The translations under genes were made by a program, and so were the position numbers. From contig NZ_JAAIYA010000010.1 in assembly GCF_010894405.1 (NCBI RefSeq), forward strand, positions 62,001 through 126,000: a DNA stretch of 64,000 bases. Direction: 5' to 3'. Position 1 is the stretch's first letter; each line of letters opens with the position of its first letter. This DNA comes from Pyxidicoccus caerfyrddinensis. Lineage in GTDB: Bacteria > Myxococcota > Myxococcia > Myxococcales > Myxococcaceae. Of this stretch, positions 24,841-33,240 are shown piece by piece. The notes below the pieces were generated by a model that made no database searches, had not been told where the DNA came from, and saw only the letters and a list, made by a program, of their open reading frames with translations.

Positions 24841-25572
24841 ATGCGTATCGCGGTCATCTCCGACATCCACTCCAACATCGAGGCGCTCACCGAGGTGCTC
24901 CGCGCCGCCGAGCACCAGAAGGTGGACCGCTTCGTCTCGCTGGGGGACATCGTCGGGTATGGGGCCTCGCCCAACCCGTGCTGTGACCTGGTGCGCTCGG
25001 TGGCGGAGGTGACGCTGCTGGGCAACCACGACGCGGCGGTGGCGGGGCGGATGGACTACTCGTACTACTACGACGCCGCCCGGCACGCGCTCGACTGGTC
25101 CGCCAACGTCCTCACCGACGAGAACATGGCGTGGCTGCGCAGCCTCCCGTACACGTACCGCATCGGCGACGTGGGCTTCTGCCATGGCTCGCCCATCGAC
25201 CCGAAGGCGTACGAGTACATCTTCGCGCTGGAGCAGGCCCGGGAGCTGACGCCCTACGTGGCGGAGCTGCCCGAGGTGACGTTCATCGGCCACAGCCACC
25301 TGTGCCGCGCCTTCGCCATCGGCAATGGCGAGGTGAACGACGTGGTGGCCCAGAAGTTCGGCATCCGGAAGGGCTACAAGTACATCATCTCCGTGGGCAG
25401 CGTGGGCCAGCCGCGCGACTACGACAACCGGGCCTGCTTCGTCATCTGCGACACCGACGCGCGCACGGTGGAGTACGTCCGAGTGGAGTACGACATCGAG
25501 ACGTCCGCCCAGAAGATCTTCGACGCGGACCTGGCGCTCAACTTCGGCAAGCGCCTGTTCCTCGGGGTGTGA
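24841..25572 (+). CDS. Calcineurin-like metallophosphoesterase
   Basis: 243 residues with the full metal-binding series: SDIHSN (D-x-H), LGDIVGYG (GD), LLGNHDAAV (GNHD), CHGSP (His) and FIGHSHL (GHxH). The spacing and the GYGASPNPCCDLVRS segment match the YfcE/diadenosine-tetraphosphatase-like group of small bacterial phosphodiesterases. A dinuclear Mn/Fe centre is expected. The substrate is unknown; ApnA or cyclic nucleotides are possible. It lies 29 bases after the PilZ gene and may share its transcript. Confidence 0.88.
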   Translation: MRIAVISDIHSNIEALTEVLRAAEHQKVDRFVSLGDIVGYGASPNPCCDLVRSVAEVTLLGNHDAAVAGRMDYSYYYDAARHALDWSANVLTDENMAWLRSLPYTYRIGDVGFCHGSPIDPKAYEYIFALEQARELTPYVAELPEVTFIGHSHLCRAFAIGNGEVNDVVAQKFGIRKGYKYIISVGSVGQPRDYDNRACFVICDTDARTVEYVRVEYDIETSAQKIFDADLALNFGKRLFLGV

Positions 25573-25627
25573 CGCGGCGGTACACAAAAGTCGGCACAGG
25601 CGCGGGGAAATGACATAAACCCGTTCC

Positions 25628-26344
25628 GTGCATACCCCCGTCCTTCGAGTGTCCCTCCGGCCCCTCGTGGGCATTGCCTCCGCCGTCCTGCTCGTGCTGG
25701 CGCCCCTGGCCTGCAAGCGCGACTCGGGCCCCTCTGCTGACTACGAGGAGGCTGCCCGCCGCTTCCGCACGCTGTACGCGCAGAAGCTGGATGCGGCCTA
25801 CCTGGACCCGCAGCTTGGCGAGATCGAGGCGCAGCTGCAGCGCGTGCCGGAGGACAGCCTGGACGCCCAGGGCGCGCGCGAGCTGCTCCAGCGCATCCAG
25901 GACGGCCGCAACCGCATGCAGGCGGAGGCGAACGCCACGGACAAGGCCATCGCCACCGCGCGCGAGGTGCCCGCCGGGACGTCCATGCCCACGCTCACCC
26001 CTCCGGAGCCTCCGGCCGCGGCCGAGCCCCCGGACGCCGGGCCGCCGGACGCCGGGCTGAGTGGTCCCCAGGCAGGCACCCCCGCGTCCGAGCTGGTGTC
26101 GGGCTTCCGGGGCTGCTTCCGGCGCGGGACGCCGCTCGAGGTGGAGGGGCGGGGGATGCGGGAGACGTGGGAGCTGGCCGACCGCACGTCTTGCCGCCTG
26201 GAGTTCCCCGGGCATGTGGACTCGCTGCTGCTCGTCGAACAGGGACGGGTGCTGACGCTGTTACCCAGGAGCGCCGTCCGAACCGTGACAGTCACCGCCG
26301 ATGGCGGCACGGTGCCGCAGCCCGCGGCGGACGCCGGACGTTAA
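25628..26344 (+). CDS. Lipoprotein of unknown function
   Basis: 238 residues from a GTG; no good Shine-Dalgarno is seen. The signal ends in a lipobox (APLAC, about residue 24). Residues about 30-110 are a charged alpha-helical segment, perhaps a coiled coil (DYEEAARRFRTLYAQKLDAA, then ELLQRIQDGRNRMQAEA). A Pro/Ala-rich linker with repeated PPDAG follows. A C-terminal domain (about 155-230) has a Cys pair, one in GFRGCFRRGT and one in DRTSCRLEFPG. No family is recognised. It precedes psd, with a hairpin in the gap. Confidence 0.7.
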   Translation: MHTPVLRVSLRPLVGIASAVLLVLAPLACKRDSGPSADYEEAARRFRTLYAQKLDAAYLDPQLGEIEAQLQRVPEDSLDAQGARELLQRIQDGRNRMQAEANATDKAIATAREVPAGTSMPTLTPPEPPAAAEPPDAGPPDAGLSGPQAGTPASELVSGFRGCFRRGTPLEVEGRGMRETWELADRTSCRLEFPGHVDSLLLVEQGRVLTLLPRSAVRTVTVTADGGTVPQPAADAGR

Positions 26345-26367
26345 GACACAGTCCTTTTTCGCCGCAC

Positions 26368-26395
26368 GGGGCCGTCAGGCGCGGCGGGCCCCTTT
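26368..26395 (+). terminator. Stem-loop between the lipoprotein gene and psd
   Basis: GGGGCC (26368-26373) pairs with GGCCCC (26387-26392) and is followed by TTT. The stem is short (6 bp) with a 13-base loop, so it is a weak terminator candidate. Confidence 0.35.
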
Positions 26396-26421
26396 CGACT
26401 CCTTTTGGGAGCGTTGAGCCG

Positions 26422-27264
26422 ATGAACGAACAGACCTTCATGAAGCTGATGCAGTTGTTGCCCAAGTCGGCGCTCTCCACCGCGGTGGGCATGGCCACGC
26501 GCCTGCCCGCTCCGGCGCCGGTCCACCGCATGGCGATGCGCGCCTTCGCCAAGGCCTACAACGTGGACATGGAGGAGGCCGAGCATGAGCTCGAGCGCTA
26601 CCCCACCTTCGCCGAGTTCTTCACCCGCGGCCTGAAGCCGGGCCTGCGCCCCATCGACCCGGGAGAGAAGGTGGTGGTGTCCCCGGTGGACGGGCGCGTG
26701 TCCCAGGTGGGCTACTCGGACCAGGGCCGGTGCCTGCAGGCCAAGGGCATCGAGTACACGGTGGACGAGCTGCTGGGTGACGCGCAGGCCGCGAAGCCCT
26801 TCCACGGCGGCGCCTGGACGACCATCTACCTGTCCCCGCGCGACTACCACCGCATCCACGCCCCGCTGGGCGGCACCATTACCGGCTACGCGTACATCCC
26901 CGGTGAGTTCTGGCCGGTGAATCCCGCGTCGGTGAAGAACAAGCAGTCCCTGTTCTGCGTCAACGAGCGGCTCGTCACGTACCTGGACACGGTGGCGGGC
27001 AAGTGCGCCGTGGTGAAGGTGGGCGCCACCTGCGTGTCGCGCATCAAGGCGTCGTACGACGAGGTGCTCACGCACTCGGGCAAGCCGGGCAAGGTGCACA
27101 CGTACGAGTCGGGCTTCAAGGTGGAGAAGGGCGGCGAATTGGGCCGCTTCGAGATGGGCTCCACCGTCATCCTCCTGTTCGAGCCCAAGCGCGTCATCTG
27201 GGACGACAGCCTCAAGGAGGAAGCGGTGGTGCGGCTGGGCAAGCGCATTGGAGTGATTACGTGA
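26422..27264 (+). CDS. psd: Phosphatidylserine decarboxylase proenzyme
   Basis: 280 residues. Psd makes phosphatidylethanolamine from phosphatidylserine at the inner membrane and cleaves itself to create a pyruvoyl group at a Ser. The cleavage motif here is MGST (FEMGSTVILLF, Ser247) rather than the common LGST; the Gly-Ser-Thr core is intact. The Asp/His residues of the self-cleavage triad are present (SPVDGRV, D90; YHRIHAPLGG, H143/H146). Length and the ERYPTFAEFFTRGLKPG start match bacterial type I Psd. Its stop overlaps the hisS start (GTGA), an unusual pairing of lipid and translation genes. Confidence 0.93.
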   Translation: MNEQTFMKLMQLLPKSALSTAVGMATRLPAPAPVHRMAMRAFAKAYNVDMEEAEHELERYPTFAEFFTRGLKPGLRPIDPGEKVVVSPVDGRVSQVGYSDQGRCLQAKGIEYTVDELLGDAQAAKPFHGGAWTTIYLSPRDYHRIHAPLGGTITGYAYIPGEFWPVNPASVKNKQSLFCVNERLVTYLDTVAGKCAVVKVGATCVSRIKASYDEVLTHSGKPGKVHTYESGFKVEKGGELGRFEMGSTVILLFEPKRVIWDDSLKEEAVVRLGKRIGVIT

Positions 27265-28553
27265 GCCAGAAGATCTCCGGCGTGAAGGGCATGAACGATC
27301 TCCTCCCCGGGGAGATCGAGATCTGGCAGCACGTGGAGGGCACGGCGCGCGAGCTGTTCGGCCGGTTCGGCTACGGGGAGATCCGCACGCCCATGGTGGA
27401 GGACACCGCGCTCTTCGTGCGCAGCGTGGGCGAGGAGACGGACATCGTCGGCAAGGAGATGTACACGTTCCTCGACAAGGGCGAGCGCAGCCTGTCGCTC
27501 CGTCCCGAGGGCACCGCGCCCGCGGCGCGCGCGTACATCGAGCACTCCATCAGCAACCAGGAGCCCGTCACCCGCTGGTTCTACATGGGGCCCATGTTCC
27601 GCTACGAGCGGATGAAGACGGGCCGCTACCGCCAGTTCTACCAAATCGGCGCGGAGGCCTACGGCGCGAAGGAGGCCGCCCAGGACGCCGAGATGATGGA
27701 CATGGTGGTCCAGTTCCTGACCGCGCTGGACTTGAAGGACGTGTCCCTCAACCTCAACTCCCTGGGGGACGAGGCGTGCCGGCCCGCGTACCACACGAAG
27801 CTGGTGGAGTACCTGAAGGCGCACCGCGAGGAGCTGTGCGGTGACTGCCAGCGGCGCATGGAGACCAACCCGCTGCGGGTGCTCGACTGCAAGAACGAGA
27901 AGTGCCAGGCCGTCGCCGCGGCGGGGCCCAACGTGCTCGAGTTCCTGTGCGAGCCGTGCCGCGCGCACTTCGACGACTTGCAGCGCAAGCTGACCGCGCT
28001 GGGCATCAAGTACGTCGTCAATCCGCGCATGGTGCGCGGCCTGGACTACTACACGCGCACCGTCTTCGAGTTCATCGCCTCGCACCCCGCGCTGGGCACC
28101 GCCAGCACCGTGGGCGGCGGCGGCCGGTACGACAAGATGATGAAGGGCCTGGGCGGGCCGGACGTGCCCGCCGTGGGCTTCGCCATGGGGTTGGACCGGT
28201 TGGTGCTGCTGCTCAAGGAGAGCGGCCGCAAGTACACCGCCGCGCCGGACCTGTTCGTGGCCGTGGCGGACAAGGAGTCGCAGGACGTGGCCTTCATGCT
28301 GGCCAGCCGCCTGCGCCGCGAGGGGCTGCGCGTGGACTTCGACACGCGCGGCGGCAGCCTCAAGAGCCAGATGAAGCGCTCGGACAACAGCGGCGCCCGC
28401 TTCACCCTCGTGCTGGGTGAGGCCGAGCGCACCAGCGGTCAGGCGAAGCTGAAGCCCATGGCCGGTGGCGACTCCATCCCCGTGTCCCTGGACAGCGTGG
28501 CGGAGACCGTCCGCCGCGCCCGGCAGGCCGCCGACCCGGCGGGTTCCGCCTGA
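27261..28553 (+). CDS. hisS: Histidyl-tRNA synthetase
   Basis: 430 residues starting at a GTG that overlaps psd. Class II synthetase motifs are present: motif 1 region (EHSISNQEPVTRWFYMGPMF), motif 2 FRYERMKTGRYRQFYQIGAE and motif 3 AVGFAMGLDRLVLLL. The HisRS-specific histidine loop is RGLDYYTRTVFEF. The C-terminal anticodon-binding domain (about 335-420) contains LFVAVADKESQDVAFMLASR and FTLVLGEAE. A CxxC-like cluster (CGDCQRRM...LDCKNEKCQ...CEPC) is also present, as in many bacterial HisRS. A large hairpin follows the stop. Confidence 0.96.
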   Translation: MSQKISGVKGMNDLLPGEIEIWQHVEGTARELFGRFGYGEIRTPMVEDTALFVRSVGEETDIVGKEMYTFLDKGERSLSLRPEGTAPAARAYIEHSISNQEPVTRWFYMGPMFRYERMKTGRYRQFYQIGAEAYGAKEAAQDAEMMDMVVQFLTALDLKDVSLNLNSLGDEACRPAYHTKLVEYLKAHREELCGDCQRRMETNPLRVLDCKNEKCQAVAAAGPNVLEFLCEPCRAHFDDLQRKLTALGIKYVVNPRMVRGLDYYTRTVFEFIASHPALGTASTVGGGGRYDKMMKGLGGPDVPAVGFAMGLDRLVLLLKESGRKYTAAPDLFVAVADKESQDVAFMLASRLRREGLRVDFDTRGGSLKSQMKRSDNSGARFTLVLGEAERTSGQAKLKPMAGGDSIPVSLDSVAETVRRARQAADPAGSA

Positions 28554-28555
28554 GA

Positions 28556-28620
28556 CTCCAGGCATTTCCGGTGCCGCCCGCCCCCTCTCGGGTGGGTGGG
28601 CGGCATCCGGAAGGCTGGAG
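28556..28620 (+). terminator. Long imperfect stem-loop after hisS
   Basis: The arms starting CTCCAGGCATTTCCGG (from 28556) and ending TCCGGAAGGCTGGAG (to 28620) fold into an imperfect stem of about 28-30 bp that contains a central run of TGCCGCCC paired with GGGCGGCA. The tip is a CTCTCG-type loop. It begins 3 bases after the hisS stop. There is no T tract, so it may act as a terminator, an mRNA 3'-end stabiliser, or both. Confidence 0.55.
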
Positions 28621-28736
28621 ACTCCTGTAAGAGCCGCGAAGAGCGAGCAGGCGTGTAACCCCCGGGAAAGTCAGGGAGAGTGGCGCCGGGTGTACTCGCC
28701 GTGACAGTGCCGGTGCGATAGACTGCGCTTCCTTCC

Positions 28737-29144
28737 ATGCAGCCAGAAGCTTCCCATTCCACCGTGCCACCGGCCCTGAGCTGGATCCCCGTGCGAGGGG
28801 ACAGCATGTGGCCGTCGTTGCGTTCGGGGGACCTGGCGGGTGTGGAGCCGCTGGCTCGCGAGCCGCGTCCCGGTGAAGTGGTGCTGGCGCGGTTCGATCA
28901 TGCGCTGGTGCTGCACCGGGTGAAGCGGTGTGACGCGGGAGTGCTCGCGCTGCGCGGGGACAACTCGCCCGCGGAGGATCCGCCGCTGCCGCCGTCGCGC
29001 GTGCTCGGGCTGGTGCGGCGGGTGCAGCGCAGCGGCGTGGTGCTGGAAGAGGGTTGGGACTCGGGCCCGTCGCGACTGGGCCGTTGGCGGGTAGCGGTGA
29101 AGTGGCGCCTGGCGGCGTTGCTGGGGCGGGGAGGGCGCTCATGA
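28737..29144 (+). CDS. S24/S26-like peptidase, ER/archaeal (Ser-His) signal peptidase type
   Basis: 135 residues. It has the S24/S26 nucleophile box RGDSMWPSLRSGD (Ser23), then VLHRVKR (His60) and LRGDNSPAEDP. HRV followed by a GDN box is the pattern of SipW/ER-type signal peptidases, which use Ser-His rather than Ser-Lys. No N-terminal membrane helix is visible; a weak C-terminal amphipathic segment (WRVAVKWRLAALLG) is. It overlaps the PqqD-like gene by ATGA (29141-29144), so it is the first gene of the peptide cassette. It may cleave the leader of the peptide encoded at 33082, which is inference. No clear Shine-Dalgarno precedes the ATG. Confidence 0.75.
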   Translation: MQPEASHSTVPPALSWIPVRGDSMWPSLRSGDLAGVEPLAREPRPGEVVLARFDHALVLHRVKRCDAGVLALRGDNSPAEDPPLPPSRVLGLVRRVQRSGVVLEEGWDSGPSRLGRWRVAVKWRLAALLGRGGRS

Positions 29145-29437
29145 GCGCGGGCTTCGGTGTGGACCGCGTTCCCCGGCCGCGCGAGGGCGTTTCCGGGCAG
29201 CGGTTCGGCTCGGACTACATCGTGCTGGACGCGGAGGGGCACACGCTGCGCGGGCTGAACCCGACGGCGATTCGCGTCTGGGAGCTCTGCGACGGGAAGC
29301 GCACCGCGCGCGCCGTGGCGGAGCAGGTGGCCGGAGAATTCAAGGCGGACGCGCGGCAGGTCCTCACGGACACGCTGCGCTTCCTGACGGAACTGGCCCG
29401 GTTGGGCCTCATTGACGAGCTTCAGGAGGTACGGTGA
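29141..29437 (+). CDS. PqqD-like protein (RiPP recognition element)
   Basis: 98 residues of the PqqD fold: three N-terminal beta strands (FGSDYIVLDAEGHTLRGL), then LNPTAIRVWELCDGKRTARA, VAEQVAGEF and a C-terminal helix RQVLTDTLRFLTELARLGLI. PqqD-like domains bind leader peptides of ribosomally made, modified peptides and present them to enzymes. Here the likely ligand is the YxxPxI segment of the small peptide encoded downstream. It overlaps the S24/S26 gene upstream and, by TGATG, the lipoprotein gene downstream. Confidence 0.85.
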   Translation: MSAGFGVDRVPRPREGVSGQRFGSDYIVLDAEGHTLRGLNPTAIRVWELCDGKRTARAVAEQVAGEFKADARQVLTDTLRFLTELARLGLIDELQEVR

Positions 29438-29967
29438 TGCGAGCGCGCACGGCGTTCCTCGCGGCGGCGTTGTGCCTGTCCGCGTGCACGGAGGGGGTGT
29501 CCCCCCTCGCCCTGGTGGGCCGGGGAGACACGGATGAGCAGCCCACGGAGCCACTCCCGGCCACGGACGTCCTCGCGGACGGTCCGGAGAGCGCGCGGCA
29601 GCCGCCGCAGCAGGAGATCGAGCCCGCGCCCGCGGTCATTCCGGTGACGGGCAGCGCGGCCGTCGTGGGCCTGGAGGAGGGTGCTCGGGGCCTGTCGTCC
29701 GTGCCGCAGGTGGACGTGGACCTGACGGTGAGCGGCGTGCGCGGGCGCGGCACGGTGGAGGTGGAGTTCATGTCGCCGGCCGGTCACCCCTACGAGCGGC
29801 GCTCGTCGGTGGTGGAGGCGCAGCCGGACGTGTCTCGCACGGTGCGCTTCTCGCTGCCGGTGGCTGGTACCACCGTGGCCACCACGGGCATGAGCGGGAC
29901 GTGGCAGGTGCGCTTCTTCCTCGACGGCGAGCCGCTGACCACGGCCGCCTTCACCCTGGAGCCGTGA
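29437..29967 (+). CDS. Lipoprotein in the PqqD/HprK cassette
   Basis: 176 residues from the ATG at 29437, with AGGAGG about 8 bases upstream; a GTG at 29434 is one codon earlier. Lipobox LCLSAC (MRARTAFLAAALCLSACTEG). A long Pro/Glu-rich linker (about 20-75) leads to a beta-sandwich-like domain (VDVDLTVSGVRGRGTVEVEF, then TTGMSGTWQVRFFLDGEPLT). It could be an Ig-like or carbohydrate-binding fold; no family is certain. It is translationally coupled to the PqqD-like gene and lies 16 bases before the large repeat protein, so it is probably part of the same surface apparatus. Confidence 0.75.
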   Translation: MRARTAFLAAALCLSACTEGVSPLALVGRGDTDEQPTEPLPATDVLADGPESARQPPQQEIEPAPAVIPVTGSAAVVGLEEGARGLSSVPQVDVDLTVSGVRGRGTVEVEFMSPAGHPYERRSSVVEAQPDVSRTVRFSLPVAGTTVATTGMSGTWQVRFFLDGEPLTTAAFTLEP

Positions 29968-29983
29968 CGTGAGGCCCTCCGCC

Positions 29984-32900
29984 ATGAAGCCCTTCAACGC
30001 CCGCCTCGCGGTGCTCCTCGCCTTCCTCGTGCCGACCGTCGCGGCGGCGCAGGCCCGGTCCTGGAGCATCACCCCTGTGGCCAGCCCGAACGACACCGTG
30101 GCGCGCGTCGTGATGGATGAGGTCTCCGAGCTGACGGTCGACGCCCGCAACACGTCGAACAACAACTCGCGCCGGATGACGAGCATCTCGTTCGTCCTGC
30201 CCACCGGCTACCAGCTCCTGGACACCGCGCCTCCCACCGGGTGGCAGGTGAACTACTTCGACGTCGGGACGCGGCAGATCACCTTCTCCGCCACGGCCTC
30301 GTGCTCCACCGGCACCACCGGTCTGGGGCAGGGCGAGCAGGCGCGCTTCACCCTCCGCGTGATTCCTCCGGCGGCCGCCGCGGATGTGGCGACGGATCGG
30401 TTCGTGGCGGGGACGGCCGCGACGGACCAGTGCCAGGGCGCAACCTTCAGCATCACCCTGAACGCCCAGCCCCCCTGGACGCGCTCGGCGCTGTCGTCGC
30501 AGGTCTCCGTCTGGCCGCCCGCGTTGGGCGTCAACACGGAGCTCGCGGCCCGCATCGTCGTCGAGAACCGTGCCACGGCGGCGGTCAACAACGTCACCGC
30601 CACGGGCCCGTCGACGGGCACCGGCTCGGTCAACTTCACCGTGGTGGGCACGGAGCCCACGCCCTTCACGTTGAACGTGCCGGTGCGGAACGCGGGCGTG
30701 CTGGTGGCCCGGGCGCAGGTGACCTCTACCGGCACCGCAGTGGCGCAGGTCCGCGCCACCAATAACAACAATGCCACCTCGCAGGTGGCGGACACGCCGA
30801 TGGTGAACGTGGGCCCGATGGCCGCGTCCGTCGACGTGGACACGGTGGACGCCTTTTCCAATGACACAGTGCAGGTGCGGATGACGGTGACGAACACGTC
30901 CGCCACCGACTCGCTCGTGGATGTGCGGCCGCGCGGACTGGTGACGCAGGGCTCGGCCACCTTCACCGCGCTGTCCGGGCCCACTCCGGCCAGCGTGAGC
31001 CGGCTCGCGCCCGGGACGTCCGCGCAGTTCGTCTGGAGCTACCGCGTCTCCGGTGCCGACCGGGTGAACTACCTCTTCCGGGCCCAGGCGGATGCGACGC
31101 GCAACGGCGTTGCCCTGGCGGGTGACCCCGTCGACTCGCCGCGCGGCCGTATCGGCCTGCAGCGCGTGCGCGTCAGCCCGGAGGCGGTGGCGGGCAATGC
31201 CACCAACCAGACCTTCACGTACACGGTGGAGAACCGCGGCACGCTGCCCATCGCCCAGGTCCAGCTGCTGCGGCCGGCGGCCAACTATTTCACCTTCGGC
31301 AGCACGCCCAACCCGGTGGCCGACTGGATCGTGACCCGCAACGCCACCACCGGCATCATCACCTGGGATGCCCAGGGCGAGGGCATTCCCGTCAACGGCT
31401 CGGCCACGTTCTCCGTGACGTATACCGGCTTCGGCTCCGGCGCGGCGATCACCGCGCCCACGGCCTTCCGGCACCGGATGCAACTCGTGGACGACTTCAA
31501 CGCGCAGCGCATCCGCGTCGAGGCCCCCGTCACGCTGCTGACCGGCACCGCGCCGGAGGTGGAGCGCTTCACGGCGGTCGCTCGCGATGGCAGCGTGACG
31601 CTGACCTGGGACAACCCCTCGCTGCACAGCGGCACCCTGGTGCTGCGCGCGACGGGCGCCGCGCCGAACACCGCGCCCGTGCAGGGCCGGAGCTACGCGG
31701 TGGGGGCCACATTGGGCAACGCCACCGTCGTCTACACGGACGACTTCAGCACGGCCTCCACCTTCACGGACACCACCGTGTCCAACGGCACCACGTACTA
31801 CTACCGCGTGTACAACGCGGATGACGTGCGCTGGTACTCGGCGGGCAACCGGCCCACTTCGGCGGCGCTGGTGGCCACCCCGCGGGCGCGGCTGACCAAC
31901 GCGCCGCTGTGGTGCTACTCGGTGGGCCTGGATGCGCGGCAGCAGCCCATCACCGAGCTGGGTGTGGGCATCTTCAGCTCGTTCAACAACTCCGTGGTGG
32001 CGAGCACCACGCAGGTGAGCAACCCGTCCCAGGACGGCGCCGAGCGCTGGAGGCCGCTGCCCCTGTCGGGCCTCATCGGCAGCCGCTTCCCCGTGGTTCC
32101 GCTGCGCGGGCTGTCCGGCCAGTACATCCTGGTGGGAGACCAGGCCGGCGTCGCCTACGCCATCAACGCCACCACCGGCCAGGTGCTGTGGCGCTGGGAC
32201 AACGGCGGCACGCCCATTGGCACCATCCAGTCGTTCCCCGTCACGCAGCTGCATGACTTCGCCAACGCGGCGTATCAGGCGGCGCACCCCGGCAGGGACC
32301 TGGTGTTCTTCGCGACGCGGCTGGCGAACCCGGCGCAGAACCGCGTGGTGGCGCTGAATGCCGCCACGGGCGCTGTGGTGTGGACGTACCAGCCCGGGGA
32401 CCTGGGCATGGTCAGCGGCGGCATGGTGGTGGACTACACGACCAACCGGCTCTTCATCGGCATGAAGACCCACGCGGGCTCCACGGACACGCTGCGCGTC
32501 CTCAACACGCTGGCCACCGGTCCCACCGCGCAGGAAGTCGCGCGGCTGCCCGTGGGTGACATCGACCTGAGCCTGGTACGCAACGCGGTGAGCAACCTCA
32601 TCTTCGCGACCGACAGCGATGGCACCGTCCACGCCGTGAGCGCGAGCACACTGCAGCCGACGTGGAACCTGACCATCGCCTCGCGCCCGGCTCCGAGCAC
32701 GCCCGCCTTCACCAGCTTCGTGCGCCCGCAGGGCGCGGGCTTCGTGGCCAGCCTCGCGGCGGGCCAGGTGGCGTTCTACGACACGACGAACGTCACCGTC
32801 GCTCCGACGCTGCGGTGGAGCACGCCCATCGCGTCTCCGTCCGGCACGTTCTCCTTCAACCGCAACGCGGTGGCCCGTGTGTACGTGGGCAGCTCGGACG

Positions 32901-33064
32901 GGAAGGTGCACCAGCTCGAGCTGACCAATGGCGCGGACTCGCAGCAGGTCTCGGTTGGAGGGGCGCAGCGCATCGGCACTCCGACGGTCGACACCACGGT
33001 GAGCCGCCTGCACGTGGGCTCCGAAGATGGCCGCATCTGCGCTTTCCCGGTACCCTTCCCGTGA
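29984..33064 (+). CDS. Large secreted protein: Ig/CARDB-like repeats, FN3 domain and PQQ-type beta-propeller
   Basis: 1026 residues from the ATG at 29984; an in-frame GTG at 29969 adds five. The signal peptide ends VAAAQA. Residues about 25-530 hold four or five Ig-like repeats of the DUF11/CARDB kind (for example VENRATAAVNNVTATGPSTG and TVTNTSATDSLVDVRPRGLV). A fibronectin-III domain follows (about 540-640, VERFTAVARDGSVTLTWDNP through TTYYYRVYNADD). The last about 370 residues are PQQ-like propeller blades with VYAINA/VVALNA-type strands (VAYAINATTGQVLWRWDNGG; VVALNAATGAVVWTYQPGD; VYVGSSDGKVHQLELTNG; LHVGSEDGRICAFP). It is probably extracellular. It sits between the PqqD-like/lipoprotein genes and the small peptide gene, whose possible GTG start overlaps its stop. 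Confidence 0.8.
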   Translation: MKPFNARLAVLLAFLVPTVAAAQARSWSITPVASPNDTVARVVMDEVSELTVDARNTSNNNSRRMTSISFVLPTGYQLLDTAPPTGWQVNYFDVGTRQITFSATASCSTGTTGLGQGEQARFTLRVIPPAAAADVATDRFVAGTAATDQCQGATFSITLNAQPPWTRSALSSQVSVWPPALGVNTELAARIVVENRATAAVNNVTATGPSTGTGSVNFTVVGTEPTPFTLNVPVRNAGVLVARAQVTSTGTAVAQVRATNNNNATSQVADTPMVNVGPMAASVDVDTVDAFSNDTVQVRMTVTNTSATDSLVDVRPRGLVTQGSATFTALSGPTPASVSRLAPGTSAQFVWSYRVSGADRVNYLFRAQADATRNGVALAGDPVDSPRGRIGLQRVRVSPEAVAGNATNQTFTYTVENRGTLPIAQVQLLRPAANYFTFGSTPNPVADWIVTRNATTGIITWDAQGEGIPVNGSATFSVTYTGFGSGAAITAPTAFRHRMQLVDDFNAQRIRVEAPVTLLTGTAPEVERFTAVARDGSVTLTWDNPSLHSGTLVLRATGAAPNTAPVQGRSYAVGATLGNATVVYTDDFSTASTFTDTTVSNGTTYYYRVYNADDVRWYSAGNRPTSAALVATPRARLTNAPLWCYSVGLDARQQPITELGVGIFSSFNNSVVASTTQVSNPSQDGAERWRPLPLSGLIGSRFPVVPLRGLSGQYILVGDQAGVAYAINATTGQVLWRWDNGGTPIGTIQSFPVTQLHDFANAAYQAAHPGRDLVFFATRLANPAQNRVVALNAATGAVVWTYQPGDLGMVSGGMVVDYTTNRLFIGMKTHAGSTDTLRVLNTLATGPTAQEVARLPVGDIDLSLVRNAVSNLIFATDSDGTVHAVSASTLQPTWNLTIASRPAPSTPAFTSFVRPQGAGFVASLAAGQVAFYDTTNVTVAPTLRWSTPIASPSGTFSFNRNAVARVYVGSSDGKVHQLELTNGADSQQVSVGGAQRIGTPTVDTTVSRLHVGSEDGRICAFPVPFP

Positions 33065-33081
33065 GAAAAGAGCCTTCCTTC

Positions 33082-33240
33082 ATGACGGCCCGGAACCCTG
33101 ACATGAACGCCTCGCAGGCCCCTGCCACCGAGGCGCGCCCGAAGTACGAGGCGCCCGCCATCCTCTGGGAGCAGCCCTTCGTGGCGCTGGCGCAGATCTC
33201 CCAGTGCAACATCCCGGGCGAGTCGGAGTGCACGCCCTGA
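33082..33240 (+). CDS. Candidate RiPP precursor peptide (52 residues, YxxPxI motif, two C-terminal Cys)
   Basis: 52 residues from the ATG at 33082; a GTG at 33061 overlapping the upstream stop would give 59. The N-terminal half is polar (NASQAPATEARPK). It is followed by KYEAPAILWEQPF, a Y-x-x-P-x-I-x-x-E-x-x-F pattern like the leader segments recognised by PqqD-type domains (lasso leaders have YxxPxL). The C-terminus ALAQISQCNIPGESECTP carries two Cys seven residues apart that could form a disulfide or thioether ring. It sits between the PQQ-propeller gene and the HprK-like gene, in the operon that also encodes the PqqD-like protein and a peptidase. Function is inferred from context. Confidence 0.65.
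   Translation: MTARNPDMNASQAPATEARPKYEAPAILWEQPFVALAQISQCNIPGESECTP

Noticed and set aside
29951-33013. A 1020-codon open frame on the minus strand opposite the Ig/FN3/PQQ gene
   Set aside because: It is an artefact of GC3-rich codon use. Its translation is Arg/His/Gly-rich low-complexity sequence with no domains, while the plus strand has clear domain repeats and a signal peptide.
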